From NCBI GenBank assembly GCA_041675905.1, contig JBAYSX010000015.1, positions 6,748 to 70,747 on the forward strand: a stretch of 64,000 nt of DNA, read 5' to 3'. Numbering within the stretch: the first letter of the stretch is position 1; the number at the start of each line of letters is the position of its first letter. The notes below the pieces were generated by a model, which was given only the letters and a program-made list of their open reading frames with translations, was not told the DNA's origin and searched no databases. This DNA comes from Sandaracinobacteroides sp041675905. Its GTDB lineage: Bacteria; Pseudomonadota; Alphaproteobacteria; Sphingomonadales; Sphingomonadaceae. Positions 29,088 to 37,468 of this stretch are shown piece after piece. The translations under genes and the position numbers were made by a program.

Positions 29088-31772
29088 ATGACCGCCATTG
29101 GCATTGATACGTTAAAGACTCGCGACACACTGAACGTCGGCGGCAAGAGCTTTGCGTGGTACAGCCTGCCAAAGGCGGCGCAGACCATCGGCGATGTATC
29201 CCGTCTGCCGTTTTCGATGAAAGTGCTGCTGGAAAATCTGCTGCGCTTCGAAGATGGCGGCGCGACGGTTTCCGTTGATGATGTGAAGGCGATTGCTGAC
29301 TGGCAGAAAGAACGCCGCTCGGATCGGGAAATCCAGTATCGCCCGGCGCGGGTGCTGATGCAGGACTTTACCGGCGTTCCCGCCGTCGTGGATCTCGCCG
29401 CGATGCGCGACGCGATGCACAAGCTGGGCGGTGATCCGCAGAAGATCAATCCGCTCGTGCCCGTTGATCTGGTGATCGACCATTCGGTGATGGTGGATGC
29501 TTTCGGTACGCCCACGGCGTTCCAGCAGAACGTCGACCTGGAATATGCCCGCAACATGGAGCGTTACGAGTTCCTGCGCTGGGGGAGCCAGGCGTTGCGC
29601 AATTTCCGCGTTGTGCCGCCGGGCACCGGCATCTGCCACCAGGTCAATCTGGAATATCTGGCGCAAACCGTGTGGACCAGCGATAACGGCGGCGAAACCA
29701 TCGCCTATCCGGATACGCTCGTTGGCACCGACAGCCATACGACGATGATCAACGGCCTGGGTGTTCTTGGCTGGGGTGTCGGTGGCATCGAGGCGGAAGC
29801 GGCGATGCTCGGCCAGCCGGTGTCGATGTTGATTCCGGAAGTCGTCGGCTTCCGGCTGTTCGGCAATTTGCCGGAAGGCGTGACCGCGACCGATCTCGTG
29901 CTGACGGTGACGCAGATGCTCCGCAAGCATGGCGTCGTTGGCCGCTTCGTAGAATTTTATGGCCCCGGCCTCGACGCGCTGGCGCTGGCCGATCGGGCGA
30001 CCATCGCCAATATGGCTCCGGAATATGGGGCGACCTGCGGCTTCTTCCCGGTGGACAAGGCGACGCTGGATTATCTGCGCCTGACAGGCCGCGACGAAGA
30101 ACGCGTCCAGCTCGTAGAGGCGTATTGCCGGGCGCAGGGCATGTGGCGCGATGCCGACACGCCGGACCCGATTTTCACCTCTTCGCTGGAACTCGACCTG
30201 GCGTCGGTGCAGCCATCGGTCGCCGGCCCGCGTCGCCCGCAAGATCGGGTGCTGTTGCATCAGGCGGACGAAGCGTTCGAGGCCGAGCTGATCGGCTCCT
30301 ACGGCAAGGCTGCCGAAGCGGACAAGCGCGTTCCCGTCAACGGTCAGGATCATGATCTCGGTCATGGCGATGTGGTAATCGCCGCCATCACCTCCTGCAC
30401 GAATACGTCGAACCCGAATGTGCTGGTTGCCGCCGGCCTTGTCGCCCGCAAGGCGAACGAACTGGGGCTGAAGCCGAAGCCCTGGGTCAAGACCAGCTTC
30501 GCGCCGGGCAGCCAGGTGGTGACGGACTATTTCGATAAATCGGGCCTGACCGCCGATATGGATGCCATGGGCTTCAACCTGGTCGGCTATGGCTGCACGA
30601 CCTGCATCGGCAACAGCGGTCCGCTGCCGCAGCCGATTTCCGAAGCGATCAACGGCAACGATCTTGTCGCCGTGTCCGTCCTGTCGGGCAACCGCAACTT
30701 CGAGGGTCGGGTATCGCCGGACACCAAGGCCAACTATCTGGCATCGCCGCCGCTGGTCGTGGCCTATGCGCTGGCGGGCACCATCCGCTCGGACATCACC
30801 GAAACGCCGCTGGGCACCACTGCCGATGGCCGCGATGTATACCTGCGCGATGTCTGGCCGACCAACCATGAAGTCGCCGCTGTGGTGCAAGGTTCGGTGA
30901 CGCCCGAAGCGTTCCGCGAACGTTATGCCAATGTATTCGCCGGTGATGCGCATTGGCAGGCGATTCAGGTAACGGGCAGCGACACCTATAGCTGGAACCC
31001 GGCTTCCACCTATGTGCAGAATCCGCCCTATTTCGAGGGCATGACGATGACGCCCGCTCCGGTGACCGATATTGTCGAGGCGTCGGTCCTGGCGCTTCTC
31101 GGCGATTCGATCACGACCGACCATATTTCGCCCGCGGGTTCGATCAAATCGGACTCGCCGGCCGGTGAATATCTGCGCGACCATCAGGTGCCGCGCGCGG
31201 AGTTCAACAGCTATGGCTCGCGCCGGGGCAATCACGAAGTGATGATGCGCGGTACTTTCGCCAACATCCGCATCCGCAACCGGTTGGCGCCGGGCACCGA
31301 GGGCGGGGTGACCACCCATCTGCCGACCGGCGAGGTGGTGCCGATCTACGATGCCGCCATGCGCTACAAGGATGCCGGTACACCGTTGATCATCCTGGCG
31401 GGCAAGGAATATGGCACGGGCTCTTCCCGGGACTGGGCGGCGAAGGGCACCAATCTGCTGGGCGTGCGCGCCGTGATCGCCGAAAGCTTCGAGCGTATCC
31501 ACCGTTCCAATCTGATCGGCATGGGCGTGCTGGCATTGCAGCATGTGAATGGCGAATCAGCAGAATCGCTGGGGCTTACGGGTAAGGAAAGCTTCACCAT
31601 TGAAGACATGGCCAATCTGAAACCGCGCCAGTCGCTGACGGTGAAATACACCCGTCCCGACGGTACGAGCGGCCAGTTCGAAACACTGTGCCGAATCGAC
31701 ACGGAAAATGAAGTCGAATATTTCTACGCAGGGGGTATCCTGCCGTATGTGTTGCGGAAACTGACGGCATAA
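29088..31772 (+). CDS. acnA: Aconitate hydratase A
   Basis: 894 aa. Interconverts citrate and isocitrate. The three 4Fe-4S ligands are Cys437 (TSCTNTSNP) and Cys503/Cys506 (GCTTCIGNSG), at nearly the E. coli AcnA positions. The C-terminal swivel domain has GKEYGTGSSRDWAAKG. IRP/AcnA type by length. AAGGA is 6 nt before the ATG. Downstream hairpin at 31782-31810. Confidence 0.98.
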   Translation: MTAIGIDTLKTRDTLNVGGKSFAWYSLPKAAQTIGDVSRLPFSMKVLLENLLRFEDGGATVSVDDVKAIADWQKERRSDREIQYRPARVLMQDFTGVPAVVDLAAMRDAMHKLGGDPQKINPLVPVDLVIDHSVMVDAFGTPTAFQQNVDLEYARNMERYEFLRWGSQALRNFRVVPPGTGICHQVNLEYLAQTVWTSDNGGETIAYPDTLVGTDSHTTMINGLGVLGWGVGGIEAEAAMLGQPVSMLIPEVVGFRLFGNLPEGVTATDLVLTVTQMLRKHGVVGRFVEFYGPGLDALALADRATIANMAPEYGATCGFFPVDKATLDYLRLTGRDEERVQLVEAYCRAQGMWRDADTPDPIFTSSLELDLASVQPSVAGPRRPQDRVLLHQADEAFEAELIGSYGKAAEADKRVPVNGQDHDLGHGDVVIAAITSCTNTSNPNVLVAAGLVARKANELGLKPKPWVKTSFAPGSQVVTDYFDKSGLTADMDAMGFNLVGYGCTTCIGNSGPLPQPISEAINGNDLVAVSVLSGNRNFEGRVSPDTKANYLASPPLVVAYALAGTIRSDITETPLGTTADGRDVYLRDVWPTNHEVAAVVQGSVTPEAFRERYANVFAGDAHWQAIQVTGSDTYSWNPASTYVQNPPYFEGMTMTPAPVTDIVEASVLALLGDSITTDHISPAGSIKSDSPAGEYLRDHQVPRAEFNSYGSRRGNHEVMMRGTFANIRIRNRLAPGTEGGVTTHLPTGEVVPIYDAAMRYKDAGTPLIILAGKEYGTGSSRDWAAKGTNLLGVRAVIAESFERIHRSNLIGMGVLALQHVNGESAESLGLTGKESFTIEDMANLKPRQSLTVKYTRPDGTSGQFETLCRIDTENEVEYFYAGGILPYVLRKLTA

Positions 31773-31781
31773 CAATAGCTA

Positions 31782-31810
31782 ACCGGCGGAAGCATGATGT
31801 TTCCGCCGGT
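31782..31810 (+). terminator. Hairpin after acnA
   Basis: ACCGGCGGAA (31782-31791) pairs perfectly with TTCCGCCGGT (31801-31810) around a 9-nt loop, 9 nt past the acnA stop. No T-run. The remaining bases up to 32072 hold no gene I can support; frames there lack ribosome sites and family features. Confidence 0.6.
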
Positions 31811-32072
31811 AGTGCATCCAAAAGCAAGATCATTGCTCCCGGAGCGATCCGGGGCCCCGCAGATTTTGGGGGCATCAATTACGCTTATCCGCGCAATCGC
31901 TTCCGGCCAGTGGAGCGAAACGCCGGACGCAGCGAAACCGGAGGCGCCTCCAAAGCGTCAGATTTCGCGTTTTCTGTTATGCAATTGCCAGCGACCAAAG
32001 ACCGCCAACGCCCGGCTGAATCGCGAAGATCTTGCTGGACGTTGGTCGGTTGCCGCTTTCGGGGCCTGACAG

Positions 32073-32255
32073 TTAATTATAAATGTCGGTGCGGCTGCCG
32101 CGATCGAACGCCATAATAGCGCCGATCAAGGCGAGACCCAGGAAGACGAAGAAGATTATCTTCGCGATACCCGCCGAAGCTGTAGCAACTCCGCCAAACC
32201 CGAAAATCGCGGCGATGAGCGCAACCAGAAAAAAGGCAATTGCCCATTTGAGCAT
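32073..32255 (-). CDS. DUF1328 (UPF0391) small membrane protein
   Basis: 60 aa. Two hydrophobic helices: LKWAIAFFLVALIAAIFGFGG and IAKIIFFVFLGLALIGAIMAF, with FGFGGVATASAGIAK between them, the pattern of the UPF0391/DUF1328 family (YtjA). An AGGAGG-like ribosome site lies just before the ATG on the minus strand. Function unknown; members are often stress-induced. Divergent from ahpC across a 260-nt AT-richer intergenic region with two palindromes. Confidence 0.85.
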   Translation of the reverse strand: MLKWAIAFFLVALIAAIFGFGGVATASAGIAKIIFFVFLGLALIGAIMAFDRGSRTDIYN

Positions 32256-32320
32256 GGAAACCTCCTACTGCTTGTGTCGTATGAACGTAAGTTGTCCGGG
32301 CGGTTTTTGTTCCCCGCGTG

Positions 32321-32344
32321 AAGATTAATGTTTTACTTAATCTT
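32321..32344. promoter_or_regulatory. Palindrome in the ahpC/DUF1328 divergent region
   Basis: AAGATTAA (32321-32328) and TTAATCTT (32337-32344) are perfect inverted repeats separated by 8 nt. AT-rich symmetry in a divergent promoter region suggests an operator, although a small hairpin is also possible. The regulator is unknown. Confidence 0.45.
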
Positions 32345-32397
32345 TGGAGTTTTACTGAAATGTAGCAGAATGCGCCTGGCGAAGCAAATCCAGGCCA

Positions 32398-32416
32398 TGA
32401 TCGATTAAATCGATCA
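32398..32416. promoter_or_regulatory. Palindromic operator candidate (OxyR/LysR-like) upstream of ahpC
   Basis: TGATCGATT-A-AATCGATCA is a 19-nt near-perfect palindrome with one central base, about 100 nt before the ahpC start. It contains the T-N11-A core used by LysR-type regulators; in peroxide-defence genes OxyR is the expected one. The match is to a general class, not to a specific verified OxyR site. Confidence 0.5.
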
Positions 32417-32515
32417 ACTGCCACAGAAAAATCAATTTGTTAGATGGACGTGGCCGGGCTACAAAGGGGTTGCTCGAATCGCAGCAATTGCCGCAACCGT
32501 AGAGGAAGGAAATAT

Positions 32516-33079
32516 ATGTCTCTCATTGGATCTGAAATCAAGCCATTCAGCGCAGATGCCTATCGTAACGGCAAGTTTACTTCAGTATCGGATGCCGATG
32601 TAAAGGGAAAGTGGTCGGTATTCTTCTTTTATCCTGCAGACTTTACTTTTGTCTGCCCGACGGAACTCGAAGATCTTGCCGATAATTACGAAACTTTCGA
32701 GAAGCTCGGCGTTGAAATCTACAGCGTTTCGACCGACACGCATTTCTCGCACAAGGCCTGGCACGACACCTCGCCGGCCATTGGCAAAATCCGCTACACG
32801 ATGATCGGTGACCCGAATGGCACCGTCACCAACAATTTCGGCGTAATGCGCGAAGGTCAGGGCCTCGCTGATCGTGGCACGTTCCTCGTCGACCCGGATG
32901 GCGTGATCCAGTTCATGGAAATCACCGCCGAAGGTATCGGCCGGAACGCCGCCGAACTGCTCCGCAAGATCAAGGCGGCACAATATGTTGCAGCCCACCC
33001 CGGCGAAGTATGCCCGGCGAAATGGGAAGAAGGCGAAAAGACGCTGGCTCCCTCGCTCGACCTCGTCGGCAAGATCTGA
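32516..33079 (+). CDS. ahpC: Alkyl hydroperoxide reductase subunit C (peroxiredoxin)
   Basis: 187 aa. Typical 2-Cys peroxiredoxin reducing peroxides: peroxidatic Cys47 in DFTFVCPTELEDL and resolving Cys166 in GEVCPAKWEEG. Strong ribosome site AGAGGAAGGA at 32501-32510 and ATG at 32516; the frame is open back to 32444 but the upstream residues are not AhpC-like. Its reductase AhpF is encoded next. Confidence 0.98.
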   Translation: MSLIGSEIKPFSADAYRNGKFTSVSDADVKGKWSVFFFYPADFTFVCPTELEDLADNYETFEKLGVEIYSVSTDTHFSHKAWHDTSPAIGKIRYTMIGDPNGTVTNNFGVMREGQGLADRGTFLVDPDGVIQFMEITAEGIGRNAAELLRKIKAAQYVAAHPGEVCPAKWEEGEKTLAPSLDLVGKI

Positions 33080-33090
33080 ATCTGGGAAAC

Positions 33091-33119
33091 ACGCCGCCTC
33101 GCCCCGGGCGGGGCGGCGT
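33091..33119 (+). terminator. GC-rich hairpin between ahpC and ahpF
   Basis: ACGCCGCC (33091-33098) pairs with GGCGGCGT (33112-33119), with more GC pairing possible inside. A pyrimidine tract and AATTTT follow within 20 nt. It could lower read-through so that AhpC is made in excess of AhpF, as is common for this pair; this is inference. Confidence 0.5.
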
Positions 33120-33151
33120 CTCCTCCCCCCAATTTTACCCGGAGAACAACT

Positions 33152-34735
33152 GTGCTGGACGCAAATTTAAAAGAACAACTGAAAGCCTATCTGGGCAACA
33201 TCACCCGGCCGGTCGAGCTGGTGGCGTCGCTCGATGACAGCGCGAAGTCGGCGGAGTTGTTCGAACTGTTGAATGAAATCGCCGAACTCTCGGACAAAAT
33301 CAGCGTGATACGCGCGGACGATGACGCCCGCCGACCGTCTTTCCTGATCCGTCGCGCTGAAACCGATGTGGGCGTGCGCTTCGCGGGGATTCCGCTGGGC
33401 CATGAATTTACATCCCTGGTGCTGGCGCTGTTGCAGGTTGGTGGCCACCCGTCGAAAGAGGCGCAGGAACTGATCGAACAGGTGCAGAACCTGGAAGGCG
33501 AATATCGCTTCGAAACCTATTACTCCCTGTCGTGCCAGAACTGCCCGGATGTCGTGCAGGCACTGAACCTGGCGAGCGTGTTGAATCCGCGCATCCAGCA
33601 TGTGGCCATCGATGGAGCGCTGTTCCAGCAGGAAGTGGAGGAGCGCGAAGTCATGTCCGTGCCGACCGTGTTCCTCAATGGTGAGAACTTTGGTCAGGGC
33701 CGGATGAATCTGGAGCAGATCGTCGCGAAGATCGACACCGGCGCGGCATCGCGCGCGGCGGCGAAGATTGCGGAGAAAGACCCGTTCGATGTCCTGGTCG
33801 TTGGTGGCGGCCCTGCCGGTGCTGCGGCGGCCATCTATGCGGCGCGCAAGGGCATCCGCACCGGCATCGCCGCCGAACGTTTCGGCGGCCAGGTGCTGGA
33901 TACCATGGCGATCGAGAATCTGATCTCCATACCCTATACCGAAGGGCCGAAACTGGCCACGGATCTGGAAACCCATGTGCGGGAATATGATGTGGACATC
34001 ATGAACCTGCAGACGGCGGAGCAGCTGATCCCCGCACAATCGCCCGGTGGCCTGATCGAGGTGAAGCTCGAAAATGGCGCGTCCTTGCAGTCGCGGACGG
34101 TGATCCTGACCACCGGCGCGCGCTGGCGGCAGATGAACGTGCCAGGCGAGGAGGAATATCGCAACAAGGGCGTGGCCTATTGTCCGCACTGCGATGGGCC
34201 CCTGTACAAGGGCAAGCGCGTGGCGGTGATCGGTGGCGGCAACAGCGGCGTCGAAGCCGCGATTGACCTGGCCGGTATGGCGTCGCATGTGACCGTGATC
34301 GAGTTCGACAGCCAGTTGCGCGCGGATGAAGTGCTGCAGAAAAAGCTGCGAAGCTTCCCGAACACAACGGTCATCCTGTCGGCGCAATCCACCGAGGTGG
34401 TCGGTGATGGCAAACGGGTGACGGGCCTGAACTACAAGGACCGGACCGACGATTCGATGCACCACATCGATCTGGACGGCATCTTCGTGCAGATCGGACT
34501 GGTGCCGAATACCGAGTGGCTGAAGGACACGGTTGCGCTCAGCCCGCGAGGTGAAGTCGAGATCGACGCCCACGGCCGCACTTCGGTACCCGGTGTGTTC
34601 GCCGCCGGAGACTGCACGACCATGCCGTACAAGCAGATTGTCGTCGCAATGGGCGCCGGCGCGACTGCCGGACTGTCAGCCTTCGATTATCTGATCCGCC
34701 TGCCGCAGGCGGATGCGAATGCGATAGCGGCGTAA
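33152..34735 (+). CDS. ahpF: Alkyl hydroperoxide reductase subunit F
   Basis: 527 aa. NADH-dependent flavoprotein that re-reduces AhpC. The N-terminal thioredoxin-like double domain has the redox pair Cys128/Cys131 (SCQNCPDVV), then the FAD site VLVVGGGPAGAAAAIYAARKG, the second pair Cys344/Cys347 (CPHCDGPLYKG) and the NAD site VAVIGGGNSGVEAAIDLAG. GTG start with GGAG about 7 nt upstream. The cysteines fall one residue from the E. coli positions. Confidence 0.97.
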   Translation: MLDANLKEQLKAYLGNITRPVELVASLDDSAKSAELFELLNEIAELSDKISVIRADDDARRPSFLIRRAETDVGVRFAGIPLGHEFTSLVLALLQVGGHPSKEAQELIEQVQNLEGEYRFETYYSLSCQNCPDVVQALNLASVLNPRIQHVAIDGALFQQEVEEREVMSVPTVFLNGENFGQGRMNLEQIVAKIDTGAASRAAAKIAEKDPFDVLVVGGGPAGAAAAIYAARKGIRTGIAAERFGGQVLDTMAIENLISIPYTEGPKLATDLETHVREYDVDIMNLQTAEQLIPAQSPGGLIEVKLENGASLQSRTVILTTGARWRQMNVPGEEEYRNKGVAYCPHCDGPLYKGKRVAVIGGGNSGVEAAIDLAGMASHVTVIEFDSQLRADEVLQKKLRSFPNTTVILSAQSTEVVGDGKRVTGLNYKDRTDDSMHHIDLDGIFVQIGLVPNTEWLKDTVALSPRGEVEIDAHGRTSVPGVFAAGDCTTMPYKQIVVAMGAGATAGLSAFDYLIRLPQADANAIAA

Positions 34736-34746
34736 ACCCCTGAATA

Positions 34747-34779
34747 CCCGGAGCAGCCCTTGTCGCTGCTCCGGGTTTT
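34747..34779 (+). terminator. Intrinsic terminator of ahpCF
   Basis: CCCGGAGCAG (34747-34756) and CTGCTCCGGG (34766-34775) make a perfect 10-bp stem followed by TTTTA. It lies 11 nt past the ahpF stop and overlaps the stop of convergent purL, so it may serve both directions. Confidence 0.88.
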
Positions 34780-36940
34780 ACCTTGCCATCAGCTTTGGCA
34801 AGAATTCCTCGTGCGCCACACGCAGCATCTTCAGGTCGGCGCTGCCGGTTCCTTCGATTGTAATGGCGTCGCCGCCCGTCTGACCGATCCGCGTCAGCGG
34901 AACCTGCGTTTCGGGAAGCGCCGTTCCGGCGGGAACGGTGAGCAGATAACGCCCCTGATCCTCGCCAAACGCCCAGCCGGCCACGGACAGCGACGGGTCA
35001 GCGGAGACGGTCGCGCCAATGTTTCCGGCCAGGGCCATTTCCACCAGCGCCACCAGTAATCCACCGTCTGCCAGATCATGGACCGCAGTCGCGGTGCCAT
35101 CAGCGATAAGCGCCCGCACCCAGTCACCGGCAGCGCGTTCGGCGGCCAGATCGACGGACGGCGGCGGGCCATCCTCCCGGCCATGCAATTCGCGCAACCA
35201 CAGGGACTGGCCGAGATGCCCGCGCGATTCGCCGACCAGCCAGATGTCCTGCCCTTCTGCCTTGAACGCGATGGTGGCGGACTGGCTCCAGTCTTGCAGC
35301 AGGCCGACGCCGCCGATGGCCGGGGTCGGCAAAATACCCTGGCCCTCGGTTTCGTTATACAGACTGACATTGCCGGACACGACGGGGAAGTCGAGCATCC
35401 CGCAGGCGTCCGCCATGCCCTCGATGCACCCGACGAACTGCCCCATGATTTCCGGGCGGGTGGGGGCGGCGAAATTCATGCAGTCGGTGATCGCCAGCGG
35501 CGTTGCGCCTACGGCGGTGAGGTTGCGCCAGGCTTCGGCTACCGCCTGTTTGCCGCCTTCCACCGGATCGGCGAAACAATAGCGCGGCGTGCAATCGGTG
35601 GTGACGGCGATGCCCTTTTGCGTGCCGTGCACCCGCACGACCGCCGCATCGCCGCCGGGCCGCTGCACGGTGTTCGCGCCGACCATATGGTCATATTGTT
35701 CCCAGATCCACCGCCGCGACGCCAGATCGGGGCAACCGATCAGGGTTTGCAGATCGGCGAGGACATCCTTGGTTTCGGGCGCATCGGTCAGCGGCGGGCG
35801 CTTCGGAGTCGGCACCCAGGGCCGGTCATATTTCGGCGCCTGTTCGCCAATCGGGTCGAGCGGCAGATCGCAGACGATCTCCCCCTGCCATTCCAGTTGC
35901 AGCCGGCCCGTATCCGTCACCTCGCCGATGACGGCGAAATCCAGATGCCATTTGCGGAAAATCGCCTCGGCCTCCGCTTCATGCCCCGGCTTCAGCACCA
36001 TGAGCATGCGTTCCTGCGATTCGGACAGCATCATCTCGTAAGGAGTCATGCCCGTTTCGCGGACAGGCACGTTTTCCATCACCAGCTTCAGACCGACGCC
36101 GCCCTTGGACGCCATTTCGACGGAGGAAGAGGTGAGGCCCGCGGCCCCCATATCCTGGATGGCGACGATGGCGTCGGTCGCCATCAGTTCGAGGCAGGCC
36201 TCGATCAGCAATTTCTCCATGAACGGGTCGCCGACCTGCACAGTCGGGCGTTTATCGTCGCTGTCTGCGTCGAATTCGGCGGACGCCATCGTCGCGCCGT
36301 GAATACCATCCCGCCCGGTTTTCGACCCGACATAGACGACCGGATTGCCGATACCCGCCGCCGCCGAATAGAAAATCCGGTCGGTTTTTGCCACGCCCAC
36401 CGTCATCGCATTGACGAGGATATTGCCATTATAGGCGGGGTGGAAATTGACCTCACCCCCCACCGTCGGCACGCCGACGCAATTGCCATAGCCGCCGATG
36501 CCCGCAACCACGCCACGCACCAGATGCCGGGTTTTCGGGTGACCGGCGGCCCCGAAACGCAGCGCATTGAGGTTGGCGACGGGCCGCGCGCCCATGGTGA
36601 ACACATCGCGCATGATGCCGCCAACACCCGTGGCCGCACCCTGGTAGGGCTCGATAAAGCTGGGGTGGTTGTGGCTTTCCATCTTGAAAATCACGGCGTC
36701 GCCATCGCCGATGTCGATGACACCGGCGTTTTCGCCCGGTCCCTGGATGACCCAGGGGGCTTTCGTCGGCAGTTTACCCAGGTGGATTCGGGAGGATTTG
36801 TAAGAGCAATGCTCCGACCACATCACCGAAAAAATACCCAGTTCCAACAGATTGGGTTCGCGCCCCAGGCTATCCAGGATGCGCTGATATTCGTCCGCAG
36901 AAAGGCCGTGTCCGGCGACGATTTCGGGTGTGATAGTCAT
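34778..36940 (-). CDS. purL: Phosphoribosylformylglycinamidine synthase subunit PurL
   Basis: 720 aa, the small PurL that works with PurS and PurQ. Converts FGAR to FGAM with ATP and glutamine-derived ammonia in purine synthesis. SEHCSYKSSRIHLGKLPTK, FKMESHNHPSFIEPYQGAATGVGG and GAAGLTSSSVEMASKGGVG are the ATP-grasp-like/PurM-type motifs. PurS and PurQ genes are not in the window. Confidence 0.96.
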   Translation of the reverse strand: MTITPEIVAGHGLSADEYQRILDSLGREPNLLELGIFSVMWSEHCSYKSSRIHLGKLPTKAPWVIQGPGENAGVIDIGDGDAVIFKMESHNHPSFIEPYQGAATGVGGIMRDVFTMGARPVANLNALRFGAAGHPKTRHLVRGVVAGIGGYGNCVGVPTVGGEVNFHPAYNGNILVNAMTVGVAKTDRIFYSAAAGIGNPVVYVGSKTGRDGIHGATMASAEFDADSDDKRPTVQVGDPFMEKLLIEACLELMATDAIVAIQDMGAAGLTSSSVEMASKGGVGLKLVMENVPVRETGMTPYEMMLSESQERMLMVLKPGHEAEAEAIFRKWHLDFAVIGEVTDTGRLQLEWQGEIVCDLPLDPIGEQAPKYDRPWVPTPKRPPLTDAPETKDVLADLQTLIGCPDLASRRWIWEQYDHMVGANTVQRPGGDAAVVRVHGTQKGIAVTTDCTPRYCFADPVEGGKQAVAEAWRNLTAVGATPLAITDCMNFAAPTRPEIMGQFVGCIEGMADACGMLDFPVVSGNVSLYNETEGQGILPTPAIGGVGLLQDWSQSATIAFKAEGQDIWLVGESRGHLGQSLWLRELHGREDGPPPSVDLAAERAAGDWVRALIADGTATAVHDLADGGLLVALVEMALAGNIGATVSADPSLSVAGWAFGEDQGRYLLTVPAGTALPETQVPLTRIGQTGGDAITIEGTGSADLKMLRVAHEEFLPKLMAR

Positions 36941-37035
36941 GATTCCAGCCTGTAGCCAAAGTCTTTCCGTTTGTCGAAGGGACTGATTCGCGGTACGTTG
37001 CCAGCGCGATGTTCCGGTTCCGGGAGGCCTGTCCG

Positions 37036-37419
37036 ATGGCGGTGGAGCTCAACCATATGATTGTGGAATCCGCAGACAAGGTACGCGGAGCCGCATATGT
37101 GGCCGATATATTGGGGTTGCCCGCGCCAAAGCCTTTTGCCCGCTTCATGGTAGTGGAACTGGATAATGGCGTATCGCTCGACTTCATGGACAAAAGCGGG
37201 AACGTAACGCCCCAACATTATGCGTTTCTGGTTGAAGACAGTGACTTCGACGCGATGTTCGAGCGGATAAAGGCATCTGGCGCCGCCTGGTGGGCTGATC
37301 CAGGACGAACAAAACCGCACGAAATCAACCATCGTTACGGCGGGCGCGGGGTCTATTTCGACCATCCGGATGGCCATTTGCTGGAAATCCTCACCACGCC
37401 TTACGGCAGCGCCACCTGA
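37036..37419 (+). CDS. VOC-family (glyoxalase/dioxygenase-fold) protein
   Basis: 127 aa. One VOC module: VELNHMIVESADKVRGAAYVADILGL at the N-terminus, HYAFLVEDSDFDAMFERIK in the middle and GGRGVYFDHPDGHLLEILTTPYG at the end give His46-like and Glu metal ligand positions. The ATG at 37036 is preceded by GGGAGG at 8 nt; ATG at 37009 is less likely. Substrate unknown. Divergent from purL. Confidence 0.8.
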   Translation: MAVELNHMIVESADKVRGAAYVADILGLPAPKPFARFMVVELDNGVSLDFMDKSGNVTPQHYAFLVEDSDFDAMFERIKASGAAWWADPGRTKPHEINHRYGGRGVYFDHPDGHLLEILTTPYGSAT

Positions 37420-37468
37420 TCCGGCATTTCCCGTCGCCAACCGGGTGTAAACCCTGTAGGCGCGTCGG

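Noticed and set aside
29112..31544. 810-codon open frame antisense to acnA
   Set aside because: It is the mirror of a highly conserved aconitase gene in high-GC DNA; Arg/His-rich residues, no family motif and no ribosome site.
31811..32072. Possible small genes after acnA
   Set aside because: Open frames on the plus strand (31794-32069, 31910-32116) have no ribosome site and no family-like sequence.
35078..36955. 625-codon open frame antisense to purL
   Set aside because: Shadow of purL codon bias; composition rich in Arg, His and Gly with no domain pattern.
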